Part shown: positions 16,874-25,132 of the stretch, in pieces
Numbering within the stretch: the first letter of the stretch is position 1
Layout of the letters: every line of letters begins with the position of its first letter
DNA from: Rhizobium sp. WYJ-E13
GTDB lineage: Bacteria > Pseudomonadota > Alphaproteobacteria > Rhizobiales > Rhizobiaceae
NCBI RefSeq assembly: GCF_018987265.1
Contig: NZ_CP076853.1
Coordinates: forward strand, 1,488,001-1,552,000
Length of the DNA stretch: 64,000 bases
Direction of reading: 5' to 3'
Translations under genes and position numbers: made by a program
The notes under the pieces: model-generated
What the model saw: only the letters and a program-made list of their open reading frames with translations
Database searches by the model: none
Told to the model about the DNA's origin: nothing

Positions 16874-17653
16874 TCAGGATTGCAACTCGTCGTCAGGTTC
16901 CGGCACGGGTTCCGGCGGCAGTTTTCGGTCGAACAGCGCAAAGAGGAAAAAGCCGAAGACGAAACCGCCGATATGCGCATCCCAGGCTATCTCCTGGCTG
17001 CCGTCGCCGACAAGCGGGATGCCGACCGCGATCAGCGCGTTGCCGACCAACCAGAAAAGCATGAACATGATCACGGTGCGGCTCTGAACCGCCTGCGTGA
17101 CGGACAGGCGCGGATTGAGATGCGCCGGGCCGAACATTTGCCGCCCGGAGGGGAAGGCAAAGCGGCAGGCCGAGCCCATCAGTCCCGAGACAACGCCGGA
17201 CGCGCCGATAAGCAGCGCTTCGCTGCCCCAGTTCAGCGCCGTGTGCAGCGCAGCCGAGGCGACAGAAGAAAGAACCCAAAAGGCGATATATCGGGCCGTG
17301 CCGATGCGGCGCACGACCGGCGCGCCGAAGGCCATCAGCCATAGCCCGTTGAAGACGATATGCTCGACGCTACCATGCAGCAGCGAATAGGTGACGGGCG
17401 TCCAATAGAGCTGCGGCCCCTGCTCGGCGAGCGAAACGGCATAACGCAGTGGAATGAAGCCGAAGTTGAACAGGAACCAGTTGAACCCATCGACTGGCAG
17501 AAGCGATTGCACGGCATAGATCAGGATCAGCAGCAGCAGCGTGGCGAGCAATGCCGGCGGAAGATTGAAAACCGGCTGGCGCGGCGGCCGGGCGGGCGGC
17601 TCGGGCTGTGAAGGCTGGAATGCCTGGTTAGGCCCGGACGTCTGTTCATTCAT
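16874..17653 (-). CDS. Rhomboid family intramembrane serine protease
   Basis: 259 residues with six or more hydrophobic helices. The catalytic pair is visible: Ser152 in GASGVVSGLMG and His227 in WDAHIGGFVFGF; the HGSVEHIVFNGLWL segment at about 93-106 is the family's helix 2 motif. The cytoplasmic N terminus (1-30) is Pro/Gln-rich and the C terminus acidic. It should cleave membrane proteins within the bilayer. The start at 17653 has GAGG ahead. A strong minus-strand terminator lies only about 50 bases upstream, so the gene must have its own promoter in between or depend on read-through. Confidence 0.9.
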   Translation of the reverse strand: MNEQTSGPNQAFQPSQPEPPARPPRQPVFNLPPALLATLLLLILIYAVQSLLPVDGFNWFLFNFGFIPLRYAVSLAEQGPQLYWTPVTYSLLHGSVEHIVFNGLWLMAFGAPVVRRIGTARYIAFWVLSSVASAALHTALNWGSEALLIGASGVVSGLMGSACRFAFPSGRQMFGPAHLNPRLSVTQAVQSRTVIMFMLFWLVGNALIAVGIPLVGDGSQEIAWDAHIGGFVFGFFLFALFDRKLPPEPVPEPDDELQS

Positions 17654-17701
17654 GCTTTTGTCGCCTCGTCTTGAGGCCTCAGCCATACAGGAGCCGGCTT
17701 C

Positions 17702-17735
17702 AAAAAAAAAGCCGTCCGGTATGGCCGGACGGCTT
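17702..17735 (-). terminator. Intrinsic terminator facing the rhomboid gene
   Basis: On the minus strand: an 11-base-pair stem AAGCCGTCCGG/CCGGACGGCTT, short loop, then nine U residues (A9 at 17702-17710 on the plus strand). No minus-strand gene lies upstream of it, so it must end a non-coding transcript or attenuate the rhomboid mRNA. Confidence 0.75.
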
Positions 17736-17751
17736 GCCTGAGCATTCCCAA

Positions 17752-17849
17752 GCATCGGCCCGAACATCGAAATCGATTTTCGGAAAGCCTGATGCGTACT
17801 CAAAGAGTAGAGCGTCCCTTGTTCGCCCGAATCGGCGAACGGCGCTCTA
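17752..17849 (-). repeat. Dispersed palindromic repeat, family A, copy 1
   Basis: Read on the minus strand it begins with TAGAGCGCCG, contains the inner palindrome TTCGCC-gattcg-GGCGAA and closes with GGACGCTCTA at 17808-17817, followed by a tail (CTCTTTGA...CGCATC...CCGAAAATCGATTT). The same core and the beginning of the tail recur at 42394-42451. The inner stem differs between copies but keeps pairing, which points to conserved secondary structure. It resembles the intergenic palindromic elements known from rhizobia. Confidence 0.7.
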
Positions 17850-18044
17850 TGGATGACCTCTGCCCTGGCAGTATCGTGCAGAACTTCACTGTTCAAAGTG
17901 ATGAAGAAACGGTCTCACGACAGTCCCCAGCACTCAAGCAAAACTCTTTTTTAACCTTAACTCCCCGGATTTGGCATGAAATCCGCAAGGTAGAAGGTGA
18001 AGGGGCGAAAACCGCCCGCCACTGAACCGAAATGAGACAGCGTC

Positions 18045-18662
18045 ATGCGCCTTCAGATCACAACCGACATCTTCGACTACTGGAATGCTCTGCGCGGTGA
18101 GCAGGATGCTCCGCTGAAATCGCAGATCGAGCCTGGCGCGATCCCTCACCTCCTGTCGAGCCTCTTCATTCTGGAGACCGAGGCAGACCGGCAGATCCGC
18201 TTCCGCCTTGCCGGCACGAAGATCTGCGATCTCTTCGGCCACGACCTGCGCGGCGAACGCTTTTCCTCTCTCTGGGCCAATGGTCATAACGAAGATATCG
18301 AAAGAACCGCCAAAGGCGTCATGGATCACACCATCCCGACGCTTTTCAATGCAACGGGCTACAGCACCGCCGGCCATCACGCAGCCTTCGAGATCATCGT
18401 GATGCCGCTGCGTTCGCACGAAGGTGGCTGTGACCGCCTGCTTGGCGCCATTGCGCCTGCCGTTGCCGCAAGCTGGCTGGAGATCGTGCCGTTGGAGCTT
18501 CTTGCCCTCGACCGCAGCCGCCTGCTGCACGATAAGTTCGGTCGCGCAGCCCAGGTCGAGCCCCGTCGTCCCGTCGAAGTGGCGGCCGAAAAGCACCCCA
18601 CGTTCGGCCAGGCCGTGCTGCGCGTCATGTCGCATTTCCTGCATGGGGCAACTGCTCGCTGA
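18045..18662 (+). CDS. PAS_5 domain protein (DUF1457)
   Basis: 205 residues. The N-terminal 150 residues fit the PAS_5 family, an alphaproteobacterial PAS variant: DIFDYWNALRG at the start, IPHLLSSLFILE, and IRFRLAGTKICDLFGHDLRGERFSSLW. The function of the family is unknown; a sensory role without an attached output domain is likely. No signal peptide or membrane segment. The next gene on the same strand encodes a PilZ protein; rhizobial PAS_5 and PilZ proteins often sit together, which suggests a link to c-di-GMP responses (inference). Confidence 0.82.
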   Translation: MRLQITTDIFDYWNALRGEQDAPLKSQIEPGAIPHLLSSLFILETEADRQIRFRLAGTKICDLFGHDLRGERFSSLWANGHNEDIERTAKGVMDHTIPTLFNATGYSTAGHHAAFEIIVMPLRSHEGGCDRLLGAIAPAVAASWLEIVPLELLALDRSRLLHDKFGRAAQVEPRRPVEVAAEKHPTFGQAVLRVMSHFLHGATAR

Positions 18663-18784
18663 CTGTCCGATTTTGGGTCACCGCCCATAGTACTTTAGGG
18701 TTATAGGTCGCCTGCTCCCACAACCTTCTGTTAATGGATTGGGGGTAAGGATTGGGCCTAGCAATTTCATGAAGAAGCCCTTTG

Positions 18785-19396
18785 ATGCACTCGTTCCAGT
18801 CCGCTCAGACGCACAGACCTGCGCCGCGCCCTGAACAGGGAGTATTCCAGCGCGTGCCCATCAATATGCAGGGCCGCCTGATGCTTGCGAATTACGAGGA
18901 ATTCGAGTGCGTGGTGATCGATATGTCGCCCGGCGACATGTATGTCACCTGCGCCGGCCGCCCGCGCGCCAATGAACGTGTCGTCGCCTACATCGACCAT
19001 CTCGGCCGCGTCGAAGGCCATGTGCAGACGGTCGATATGCGCGGTTTCACCATGTCGATCAACGCCACCGATCGCAAGCGCGAGAAGCTCGCGGCCCAGC
19101 TCACCTGGCTTGCCAACAAACACGAGCTCGGCCTGCCGGAAGATCGCCGTCATGATCGTCTGACCCCGCGCGAGACCAAGACCGAACTCACCCTCGATGA
19201 CGGCACGCTCTATATCTGCCGCATCATGGACCTTTCGCTCTCGGGCGCCGCCGTCGATTGCGAAGTGCGTCCGCCGCTCGGCACGCCTGTTCGTCTCGGC
19301 AACATGCGCGGCCGCGTCGTTCGCCACTTCTCAGAAGGTGTTGCGATCGAGTTCCTGTCGGTCCAGTCGCGCGAGACGCTGCGCGAATTCCTCTAA
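18785..19396 (+). CDS. Tandem PilZ domain protein
   Basis: 203 residues. Two PilZ-like domains: the first with QRVPINMQGRLML and DMSPGD (DxSxxG) at about 25-50, the second with RRHDRL near 125 and DLSLSGAAVDC (DxSxxG) near 150. PilZ domains bind cyclic di-GMP through an RxxxR motif and DxSxxG; the second copy has the better consensus, the first RxxxR is irregular. Cytoplasmic; probably changes motility or surface traits when c-di-GMP binds. Start at ATG 18785 (a TTG precedes it in frame). Confidence 0.87.
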   Translation: MHSFQSAQTHRPAPRPEQGVFQRVPINMQGRLMLANYEEFECVVIDMSPGDMYVTCAGRPRANERVVAYIDHLGRVEGHVQTVDMRGFTMSINATDRKREKLAAQLTWLANKHELGLPEDRRHDRLTPRETKTELTLDDGTLYICRIMDLSLSGAAVDCEVRPPLGTPVRLGNMRGRVVRHFSEGVAIEFLSVQSRETLREFL

Positions 19397-19534
19397 TTCT
19401 GGCAAAGTGCGCCGCCGTTCTGCGTTCGGTTTTCGAGCTGTCAGCCTATACGGCCGATGCCGTGGAATTCCACATCCGTCATCTATCCGTTACAGACTTG
19501 AAGGATACAGCGCGCCTCAACGAAGGGCACCGTC

Positions 19535-20494
19535 ATGTCAGTCCTGTTTCCCGAAATCGAACCTTACGAACATGGCTTGCTCGACACGGGCGACGGCAAC
19601 CTCGTCTACTGGGAAGCTTGCGGTAATCCGTCTGGCAAGCCTGCGCTCGCCCTGCATGGCGGACCGGGTTCCGGTTGCTCGACAACTGCACGGCGCTATT
19701 TCGATCCTTCGGTCTACCGCATCATCCTCTTCGATCAGCGCAATTGCGGACGCAGCCTGCCGAATGCCGCCGACGCCGCAGCCGACCTCTCCCGAAACAC
19801 GACCGCGCATCTCATCGAGGACATAGAGAGACTGCGCACCCTCTTCGGCGTGGAAAAGTGGACGATCTTCGGCAATTCCTGGGGCTCGACGCTGGCACTT
19901 GCCTATGCGCAAACCCATCCGGATCATGTCAGCGCTATCGTGATTGCTGGCGTTACCACGACGCGACGCTCCGAGATCGACTGGCTCTATCGCGGCATGG
20001 CGCCGCTCTTTCCGGAGGAATGGCACCGTTTCGGCGAGGCGCTGCCGCCGGCTCTTCGCAGCATCGACCGGGTAAGCGCCTACCATGGCCTCCTCAACGA
20101 TCCCGAAGAGCAGGTGCGACTGAAGGCGGCGCGCGACTGGCATGAATGGGAAGCGGCCACGATTCTGCTTGCCGATCCCGCCGGCCTGCCCCGGCGCTGG
20201 TCCGATTCACACTATCTCCTGACGCGCGCCCGTATCATCACCCATTATTTCCGCGAGGGTGCATGGCTGGAAGACGGCATACTCTTGAAGAATGCCGGTC
20301 GCCTTGCGGGCATTCCCGGAATCCTCATCCACGGACGTTTCGATATCGAAGCGCCGCTTGTCACCGCCTGGGAACTTGCCCGCGCATGGCCCGGCGCGGA
20401 ACTCATCGTGTTGCCGAAGGCCGCCCATTCCACTGCAAATGCAGATATTGCCGTCGCGATTGTCGGTGCGATGAACAGATTTCGCGATCTCTGA
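19535..20494 (+). CDS. pip: Proline iminopeptidase
   Basis: 319 residues, alpha/beta hydrolase of the S33 family that releases N-terminal proline from peptides. Oxyanion HGGPG at 41-45; triad Ser115 (GNSWGS), Asp270 (HGRFDIEAP) and His298 (KAAHST); the DQRNCGRS loop at 67-74 is diagnostic for this peptidase. Cytoplasmic, no signal peptide. AAGGGCACCGTC precedes the ATG. Length is normal. Monocistronic. Confidence 0.94.
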   Translation: MSVLFPEIEPYEHGLLDTGDGNLVYWEACGNPSGKPALALHGGPGSGCSTTARRYFDPSVYRIILFDQRNCGRSLPNAADAAADLSRNTTAHLIEDIERLRTLFGVEKWTIFGNSWGSTLALAYAQTHPDHVSAIVIAGVTTTRRSEIDWLYRGMAPLFPEEWHRFGEALPPALRSIDRVSAYHGLLNDPEEQVRLKAARDWHEWEAATILLADPAGLPRRWSDSHYLLTRARIITHYFREGAWLEDGILLKNAGRLAGIPGILIHGRFDIEAPLVTAWELARAWPGAELIVLPKAAHSTANADIAVAIVGAMNRFRDL

Positions 20495-20872
20495 CGAAAT
20501 TATTTTTTTGCTGAAATTTGGGACGTGAGGCGAAATCGGCTCTTGGAGCCGCGATTCCGGCGGTTTGTGGGCTTCGATCAGGCGTCCGCCGGCTGCCGTC
20601 CCGCCGCGGCCCATTGCAGAAATTTACCCGGCATATCGAAAATCGTTAACGGCCTGTCCGGTTTCCTGCCATTTCCGGCTCGGAAACCTTTTTCCCAATC
20701 CTTCAATTTTAATCGAATTCGACACGAATACGCTCTTAATTTTAGGCGTATTCGATATGGATTTGAATCAAGTTCGTTGCGTGTTTAAATCAAGTAAGCT
20801 ATTAATTTTACTGCGTAATTTTGCGTGAGATAAAAACGTCCGTGTCATTGTCATCCTCATAACGGGGAGACG
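20495..20872 (+). other. Long AT-rich leader region upstream of the transglutaminase-like gene
   Basis: 378 bases, clearly lower in GC than the neighbouring genes from 20690 on. It holds a perfect 9-base inverted repeat CGAATACGC at 20725-20733 and GCGTATTCG at 20746-20754, which could be an operator, and a candidate promoter at 20776-20804. No gene is seen. Confidence 0.5.
20776..20804 (+). promoter_or_regulatory. Candidate promoter of the transglutaminase-like gene
   Basis: GTTGCG, 17 bases, CTATTA: fair match to the rhizobial CTTGAC-N17-CTATAT pattern, about 70 bases before the ATG. The -35 box is weak. Confidence 0.4.
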
Positions 20873-21481
20873 ATGATGGCAATTGGAAATCTTCTGAAAG
20901 GCGGCCTTCTGGCCGTTGTTATGGCAGTGGCAATGGCGGGCGCAGGACAGGCATCACCCGCCGGCATGACGCTTGCAGGCAATGCGAGCCCGCCGATCGG
21001 GCACTATGAATTCTGTCAGGCCAATCCGAGCGAATGTGCCTATGCCGGCGGCGATGCCGGCCCGGCGATCCTGACCGAGGATCGCTGGAAGGAAATTCTC
21101 AAGGTCAACTACACGGTCAACTCCACCATCCAGCCGATGACGGACAAGGAAATCTACGGTGTCGAGGAGCGCTGGGCCTATCCGCGCACCGTCGGCGACT
21201 GCGAGGATTTCGCGTTGCTGAAGCGCAAGATGCTGATCGATGCCGGCTTTTCTCCGTCAGACACGCTGATGACCGTCGTGCTGCAGCCGAATGGCGAAGG
21301 CCATGCCGTGCTGACGGTCCGCACCGACCATGGTGATTTCGTTCTCGACAACATGCGCAACAAGGTGCTGCTGTGGTCGGATACCGAATACACCTACCTC
21401 AAGCGCCAGTCCGCTGACGATCCGGCCCGCTGGACGAAGCTGCAGGACGGTCGCGCCGTGGCTGTTGGTAGCGTGAAGTAA
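20873..21481 (+). CDS. Bacterial transglutaminase-like cysteine proteinase (BTLCP)
   Basis: 202 residues. Signal peptide (1-27, ending GQAS). The catalytic triad of the DUF920/BTLCP family is complete: Cys110 in VGDCEDFALLK, His144 in GEGHAVL, Asp159 in VLDNM. The family includes LapG, which cuts surface adhesins, but no LapA- or LapD-like gene is nearby, so the target here is unknown. GGGGAGACG precedes the ATG. A good terminator follows, so the gene is transcribed alone from the AT-rich region upstream. Confidence 0.9.
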   Translation: MMAIGNLLKGGLLAVVMAVAMAGAGQASPAGMTLAGNASPPIGHYEFCQANPSECAYAGGDAGPAILTEDRWKEILKVNYTVNSTIQPMTDKEIYGVEERWAYPRTVGDCEDFALLKRKMLIDAGFSPSDTLMTVVLQPNGEGHAVLTVRTDHGDFVLDNMRNKVLLWSDTEYTYLKRQSADDPARWTKLQDGRAVAVGSVK

Positions 21482-21533
21482 CAGGCATACCGGCCCCGGT
21501 CAGTCCCCGCATCCCCGTCCCGACCGGCGCCCA

Positions 21534-21572
21534 GAGCCGTTCCCGCTGTCCCGGGAACGGCTCGCTTCTTTT
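21534..21572 (+). terminator. Intrinsic terminator of the BTLCP gene
   Basis: Stem GAGCCGTTCCC/GGGAACGGCTC at 21534-21563, followed by a T-rich tail. Confidence 0.85.
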
Positions 21573-21594
21573 GTAGCGCTCCCACAAAACAGAG

Positions 21595-21610
21595 TTAACG
21601 GCCCATTAAC
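21595..21610 (+). promoter_or_regulatory. Candidate CtrA binding site
   Basis: TTAA-N7-TTAAC, the full consensus of the cell-cycle regulator CtrA, about 90 bases before the ATG at 21700. It is also part of a 7-base palindrome GAGTTAA/TTAACTC. It is the only exact TTAA-N7-TTAAC I noticed in an intergenic region of this window. Confidence 0.55.
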
Positions 21611-21699
21611 TCCGCCATCTCATCATCCCCAACAGAGATTCTACACCGGCACCGACGACTCGCGTTTTTCCTGCGGCGGCCCGATATCCGAGGACGACG

Positions 21700-22446
21700 A
21701 TGAGCCATTCCGCCACGGGCCATCTTGCCGAGCAGCCCCTTCTTTCGACCCGCTTTCTGGTTCGTGTCACTGTAACGATTGCGGTCCTGGCGCTTCTGAC
21801 GGTTGCGATCAGCGTTGCCGGTCGATGGTTCGGCCGTCACATTTCACTTGCTGGCAATACGGAAAGCACCACCACGATCACGCTCGCCATCGGCCGCGAT
21901 ACGGTCGGCCTGCCCGCCAACACGATTCGCTTCCCGAGTGAACGTCATGACGGTGCGGCTGAACGGGTCGATCTCTACCTCACTTGGCCGGAAATGCAGG
22001 GTTACAGCAAGGACACACGCCAGCGTTTCGACGATACCGCTCAATCGTCGGGCCTGATTTTCCTGCAAATCACCCAGGGCACGATGTCGCGGGACATGTC
22101 GGGCCGGCTGGAGCCGATCTATTCGCATCTCATGGACGGTGCACCGGAGGCCTTTGCGCATGGCCTGACGTTGCATCGCTTGCGTGCCGATGCCGGCTAC
22201 AGCGGCGAGGTTCTGCTGGCCGCGCCGCGTGCAGGTGCCGACGATTATGTCGTACGCTGCGTTCTGCCCCCATCTGTGGAAACGGCGACCAGCGGAGATT
22301 GCCAGCGCGATATCAAGGTCGGCAAGGACTTGAGTGTGCTCTACCGGTTCTCAAGCCGTCATTTGGCCGACTGGGGCCATATTGATGCCGCGATCAGGAC
22401 CTTTGTGCAAACTCGGCTGGTGAGCCAGTCTGCAACAGTTCGCTAA
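21700..22446 (+). CDS. Hypothetical membrane-anchored protein, possibly CtrA-controlled
   Basis: 248 residues, no family recognised. One N-terminal membrane helix (about 20-42, VTVTIAVLALLTVAISVAG), short cytoplasmic start, then a soluble periplasmic part of about 200 residues with two cysteines (VRCVLPP and GDCQRDI, near 186 and 201) that could form a disulfide. No enzymatic motif. A CtrA box upstream and a D,D-carboxypeptidase gene 100 bases downstream on the same strand suggest an envelope or cell-cycle function, which is inference. Confidence 0.7.
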   Translation: MSHSATGHLAEQPLLSTRFLVRVTVTIAVLALLTVAISVAGRWFGRHISLAGNTESTTTITLAIGRDTVGLPANTIRFPSERHDGAAERVDLYLTWPEMQGYSKDTRQRFDDTAQSSGLIFLQITQGTMSRDMSGRLEPIYSHLMDGAPEAFAHGLTLHRLRADAGYSGEVLLAAPRAGADDYVVRCVLPPSVETATSGDCQRDIKVGKDLSVLYRFSSRHLADWGHIDAAIRTFVQTRLVSQSATVR

Positions 22447-22544
22447 AATCCCCACCAATGTCTGAAGAAACGATTCATCATAAACGGATTGGTAACGCTG
22501 AGCCGGTAGTTTTCAAAGACAGCCGGTTACGCAACAGGGGGTGT

Positions 22545-24137
22545 GTGGCCCGCCGAACATCAGAAATGCAAGCGAAGAGTCGAATAGTGTCAAGGTCAAT
22601 TTCCTCCGTATCATCGCCGCGGTCTGCCGGTTTCCTCGCAAAGGTGCTGACGATCCTTTCGATGGCGATCGCGATCGTCGCGGTCGACTCGGTCAATGCC
22701 GAAGCGGAAGCTGCAAATCCGAAATATGCCGGCATCGTTGTCGATGCCCGGACCGGGAATGTTCTCTACAGTGAGAATGCCGACCGTCTGCAATATCCGG
22801 CGTCGCTCACGAAGATGATGACGCTCTACATGACTTTCGAGGCCCTCGAGCAGGGCCGCATTCGCCTTGATACGCCTGTCCCCTTCTCCGCTCACGCCGC
22901 AGCCCAGGCGCCGACCAAGCTCGGCGTTCGCGCCGGCGGCACGATAACAGTCGAACAGGGCATCCTCGGCCTCGTGACGCTTTCGGCGAATGATGCGGCG
23001 ACGGCGCTTGGCGAAATGCTCGGCGGTTCGGAAGATCGCTTCGCCCAGATGATGACCGCCAAAGCGCATGCGCTCGGCATGACGCGCACCACCTATCGCA
23101 ACGCCAACGGCCTGCCGAACACCGCGCAGATGACGACGGCCCGCGACCAAGCCCGCCTCGGTATCGCCCTTCGCCAGCATTTCCCGCAATATTATGGTTA
23201 TTTCAGTACGCGCGCCTTCAAGTTCGGCAATCGCGTGATCCGCAGCCATAACCGCCTCGTCGGTTCCGTCCGCGGTGTCGATGGCATCAAGACCGGTTAC
23301 ACCCGCGCTGCCGGCTTCAATCTGGTCAGTTCGCTGCAGGTCGATGGCAGGTCGATTGTCGGTGTGGTTCTTGGCGGGGCGTCCACCCCTGCCCGCGACG
23401 CGCAGATGCGCAAGCTGCTCGCAACCTATATGCCGAAGGCTTCCACCAGCGGCGGCACGCTCGTCGCCCAGTCGAAGCCGATGCCCGAGATGATCGAAAC
23501 GCCTGCTCCGGTTTCTCCTGCCAAGGTTGCTCAGGTCGCGGAAAAGAAAACGATCGCCGCCAATCAGCTGCCAGTCGCAGCCGATCTTGGTCTGCCGCAC
23601 AAGGGTCCGCTTCCGGACGCACGTTATCAGGCGGCAAGCACAGAGGTCGCCTACGCAGAGACATCGACACGCAAGACCGACAATCCGCTGGTAACGCAGC
23701 AGATGCCGTCTCCGACCAAGGTCAAGACCGTCGCGATCAAGCAGCAGGAACAGGCTTCCGTCGCCGTGCCGACACCTGCGCCCGCCTATATGCCGCCGGA
23801 ACAGGGTGATACGTCAGTCGATGAACTGACGACAGCCTCTACAAAGCCTGCTCCTGCCAAAGAGATTGCCACCAGGGAAGTGCCGCAGCCATCGGGCTGG
23901 GTTGTCCAGATCGGCGTTTCCGCGAGCCGTGAATCGGCGATGGATCTTCTGCGGAGCGCAAAGGCCAAGGGCGGCAAGGCGCTGAGTTCCGCAAAGCCGT
24001 TCGCTATCGCCTATGCCAATGATGGCGATCAGGTCTTTCGCGCCCGCTTCGGCGGATTCGACGGCCAGCGTGATGCGGTCAACGCCTGCAAGGCTCTCAA
24101 GAAGGCCGGCGTCAAGTGCTGGGCGGCGGCTCAATGA
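22545..24137 (+). CDS. D-alanyl-D-alanine carboxypeptidase with C-terminal SPOR domain
   Basis: 530 residues from the chosen GTG. Penicillin-binding protein of the S11 family: Ser87/Lys90 in ASLTK, Ser147/Asn149 in LSAND, Lys249 in KTG. It trims the terminal D-Ala of peptidoglycan stem peptides in the periplasm. A membrane/signal segment (about 29-50) precedes the catalytic domain; a Pro/Thr-rich linker (about 310-440) leads to a SPOR domain (about 450-530, WVVQIGVSAS at its start) that binds denuded septal glycan. The start is uncertain: GTG 22545 has AGGGGG close by, an ATG at 22458 is also in frame. Confidence 0.92.
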   Translation: MARRTSEMQAKSRIVSRSISSVSSPRSAGFLAKVLTILSMAIAIVAVDSVNAEAEAANPKYAGIVVDARTGNVLYSENADRLQYPASLTKMMTLYMTFEALEQGRIRLDTPVPFSAHAAAQAPTKLGVRAGGTITVEQGILGLVTLSANDAATALGEMLGGSEDRFAQMMTAKAHALGMTRTTYRNANGLPNTAQMTTARDQARLGIALRQHFPQYYGYFSTRAFKFGNRVIRSHNRLVGSVRGVDGIKTGYTRAAGFNLVSSLQVDGRSIVGVVLGGASTPARDAQMRKLLATYMPKASTSGGTLVAQSKPMPEMIETPAPVSPAKVAQVAEKKTIAANQLPVAADLGLPHKGPLPDARYQAASTEVAYAETSTRKTDNPLVTQQMPSPTKVKTVAIKQQEQASVAVPTPAPAYMPPEQGDTSVDELTTASTKPAPAKEIATREVPQPSGWVVQIGVSASRESAMDLLRSAKAKGGKALSSAKPFAIAYANDGDQVFRARFGGFDGQRDAVNACKALKKAGVKCWAAAQ

Positions 24138-24143
24138 GATATC

Positions 24144-24246
24144 GAGAGCAATTCCAGCAAAAGTGCTTGAACGTTTTGCGTCCGGAATTGCGTGAAAGCA
24201 AAGAGATAGAGCATTTTAGGGATTCGAGGAAAAACGGAAATGCTCT
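24144..24246 (+). repeat. Dispersed intergenic repeat, family B, copy 1
   Basis: About 100 bases starting six bases after the carboxypeptidase stop: GAGCAATTCCAGCAAAAGTG, then GTTTTGCGTCCGGAATTGCG, ATAGAGCATTTTA, and AAAACGGAAATGCTCT at the end. A second copy with the same order of blocks lies at 30620-30717. The outer ends can pair (AGAGC near the start and GCTCT at the end). Confidence 0.75.
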
Positions 24247-24351
24247 GGCGCTGCTTATGACTGATTTGGCGGCGCCCCTGCCTGCCGGCTGCGGTGTTCG
24301 CGCTGCCGGCAGTCGGTCCTAGTTCGGTTTGTATTGCGTACGAGGAAGATG

Positions 24352-24627
24352 ATGTCGATCAACGAGAATGTTCCAAATGCGCCTGCAGGGCGCCGGGCGG
24401 TCAATAAGGGGCGCTCCGGCCTGCATCCGCTGCACGAAGCAGCACTCCGCCTCGCCGAAATCGGCCTGCAGCGCCCGAAGGCGAAATCGCCGAAGACGCG
24501 TGATCTTATCAACCTGCTGCTTTGTCACGGCGCGCGGGCCTGGCGCTATTCGCAGCCGGAAGCGCATATCCATTTGCACATCACTTCGCCCGATGGCACC
24601 TCGCCCGTCGTGCTGCGCCTGCGCTGA
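24352..24627 (+). CDS. Conserved-looking small hypothetical protein
   Basis: 91 residues, basic, no membrane segment. The middle (LHEAALRLAEIGLQRPKAKSPKT) and the end (HIHLHITSPDGTSP) look structured, but I recognise no family. GAGGAAG precedes two successive ATG codons; the second (24352) has the better spacing. Converges on the DUF1489 gene with six bases between stops. Confidence 0.6.
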   Translation: MSINENVPNAPAGRRAVNKGRSGLHPLHEAALRLAEIGLQRPKAKSPKTRDLINLLLCHGARAWRYSQPEAHIHLHITSPDGTSPVVLRLR

Positions 24628-24633
24628 AGTGCT

Positions 24634-25071
24634 TTAGAGTAGGCCGAGTTCCAAAAGCTCGCGGCGAAGATCCGCGGGCAGTTCCGCAATGCCGGCGCCG
24701 AAACTGTCGAGATCGCGCGGCACATCCTCATCAGGATAATAACGCCAGCCCTGGAAGGCGCGCTTCGGCTGAACCGCAGTTTCGATTACCTCGGGGCCGA
24801 GCATCAGGTGGCAGCGCCCGATCCCCTCTCCGTCTGTAAACGTCTGGACGTCGAGAATCTTCTGCCGGGCCTGCACCTGCCCCTTGATCACCCAATAGAG
24901 AGAACCGCCGTCGAGCAGCTCTTCCACGCGTTTGGGCACCATGCGAGTCGTATGGACAGAATGTGGCTCTTGACCGGCGGCAATGGCGCGCAGCGAGCGC
25001 TCGGCCACCCATTCACGCAGATCTTCTATCGAGTCGCAGCCGACGCAGAGTTTGATGAGATTCAGTGCCAT
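24634..25071 (-). CDS. DUF1489 family protein
   Basis: 145 residues of DUF1489, an alphaproteobacterial family without known function; the start ALNLIKLCVGCDSIEDLREW is its signature, with a CVGC pair near residue 9. Mixed alpha/beta, cytoplasmic. AAAGGA lies about 14 bases before ATG 25071; the frame extends upstream to 25158 and would overlap the sdaA stop, without any better start. Located 61 bases behind sdaA on the same strand. Confidence 0.88.
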   Translation of the reverse strand: MALNLIKLCVGCDSIEDLREWVAERSLRAIAAGQEPHSVHTTRMVPKRVEELLDGGSLYWVIKGQVQARQKILDVQTFTDGEGIGRCHLMLGPEVIETAVQPKRAFQGWRYYPDEDVPRDLDSFGAGIAELPADLRRELLELGLL

Positions 25072-25132
25072 GCTGCCGTTGAAATCCTTTTGACCGGCAG
25101 CGTCAAGTAACAAGCGGGAAACGTCCACAAAC

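Noticed and set aside
17944..17954. TTAACCTTAAC as a CtrA box
   Set aside because: The half-sites are two bases apart, not seven.
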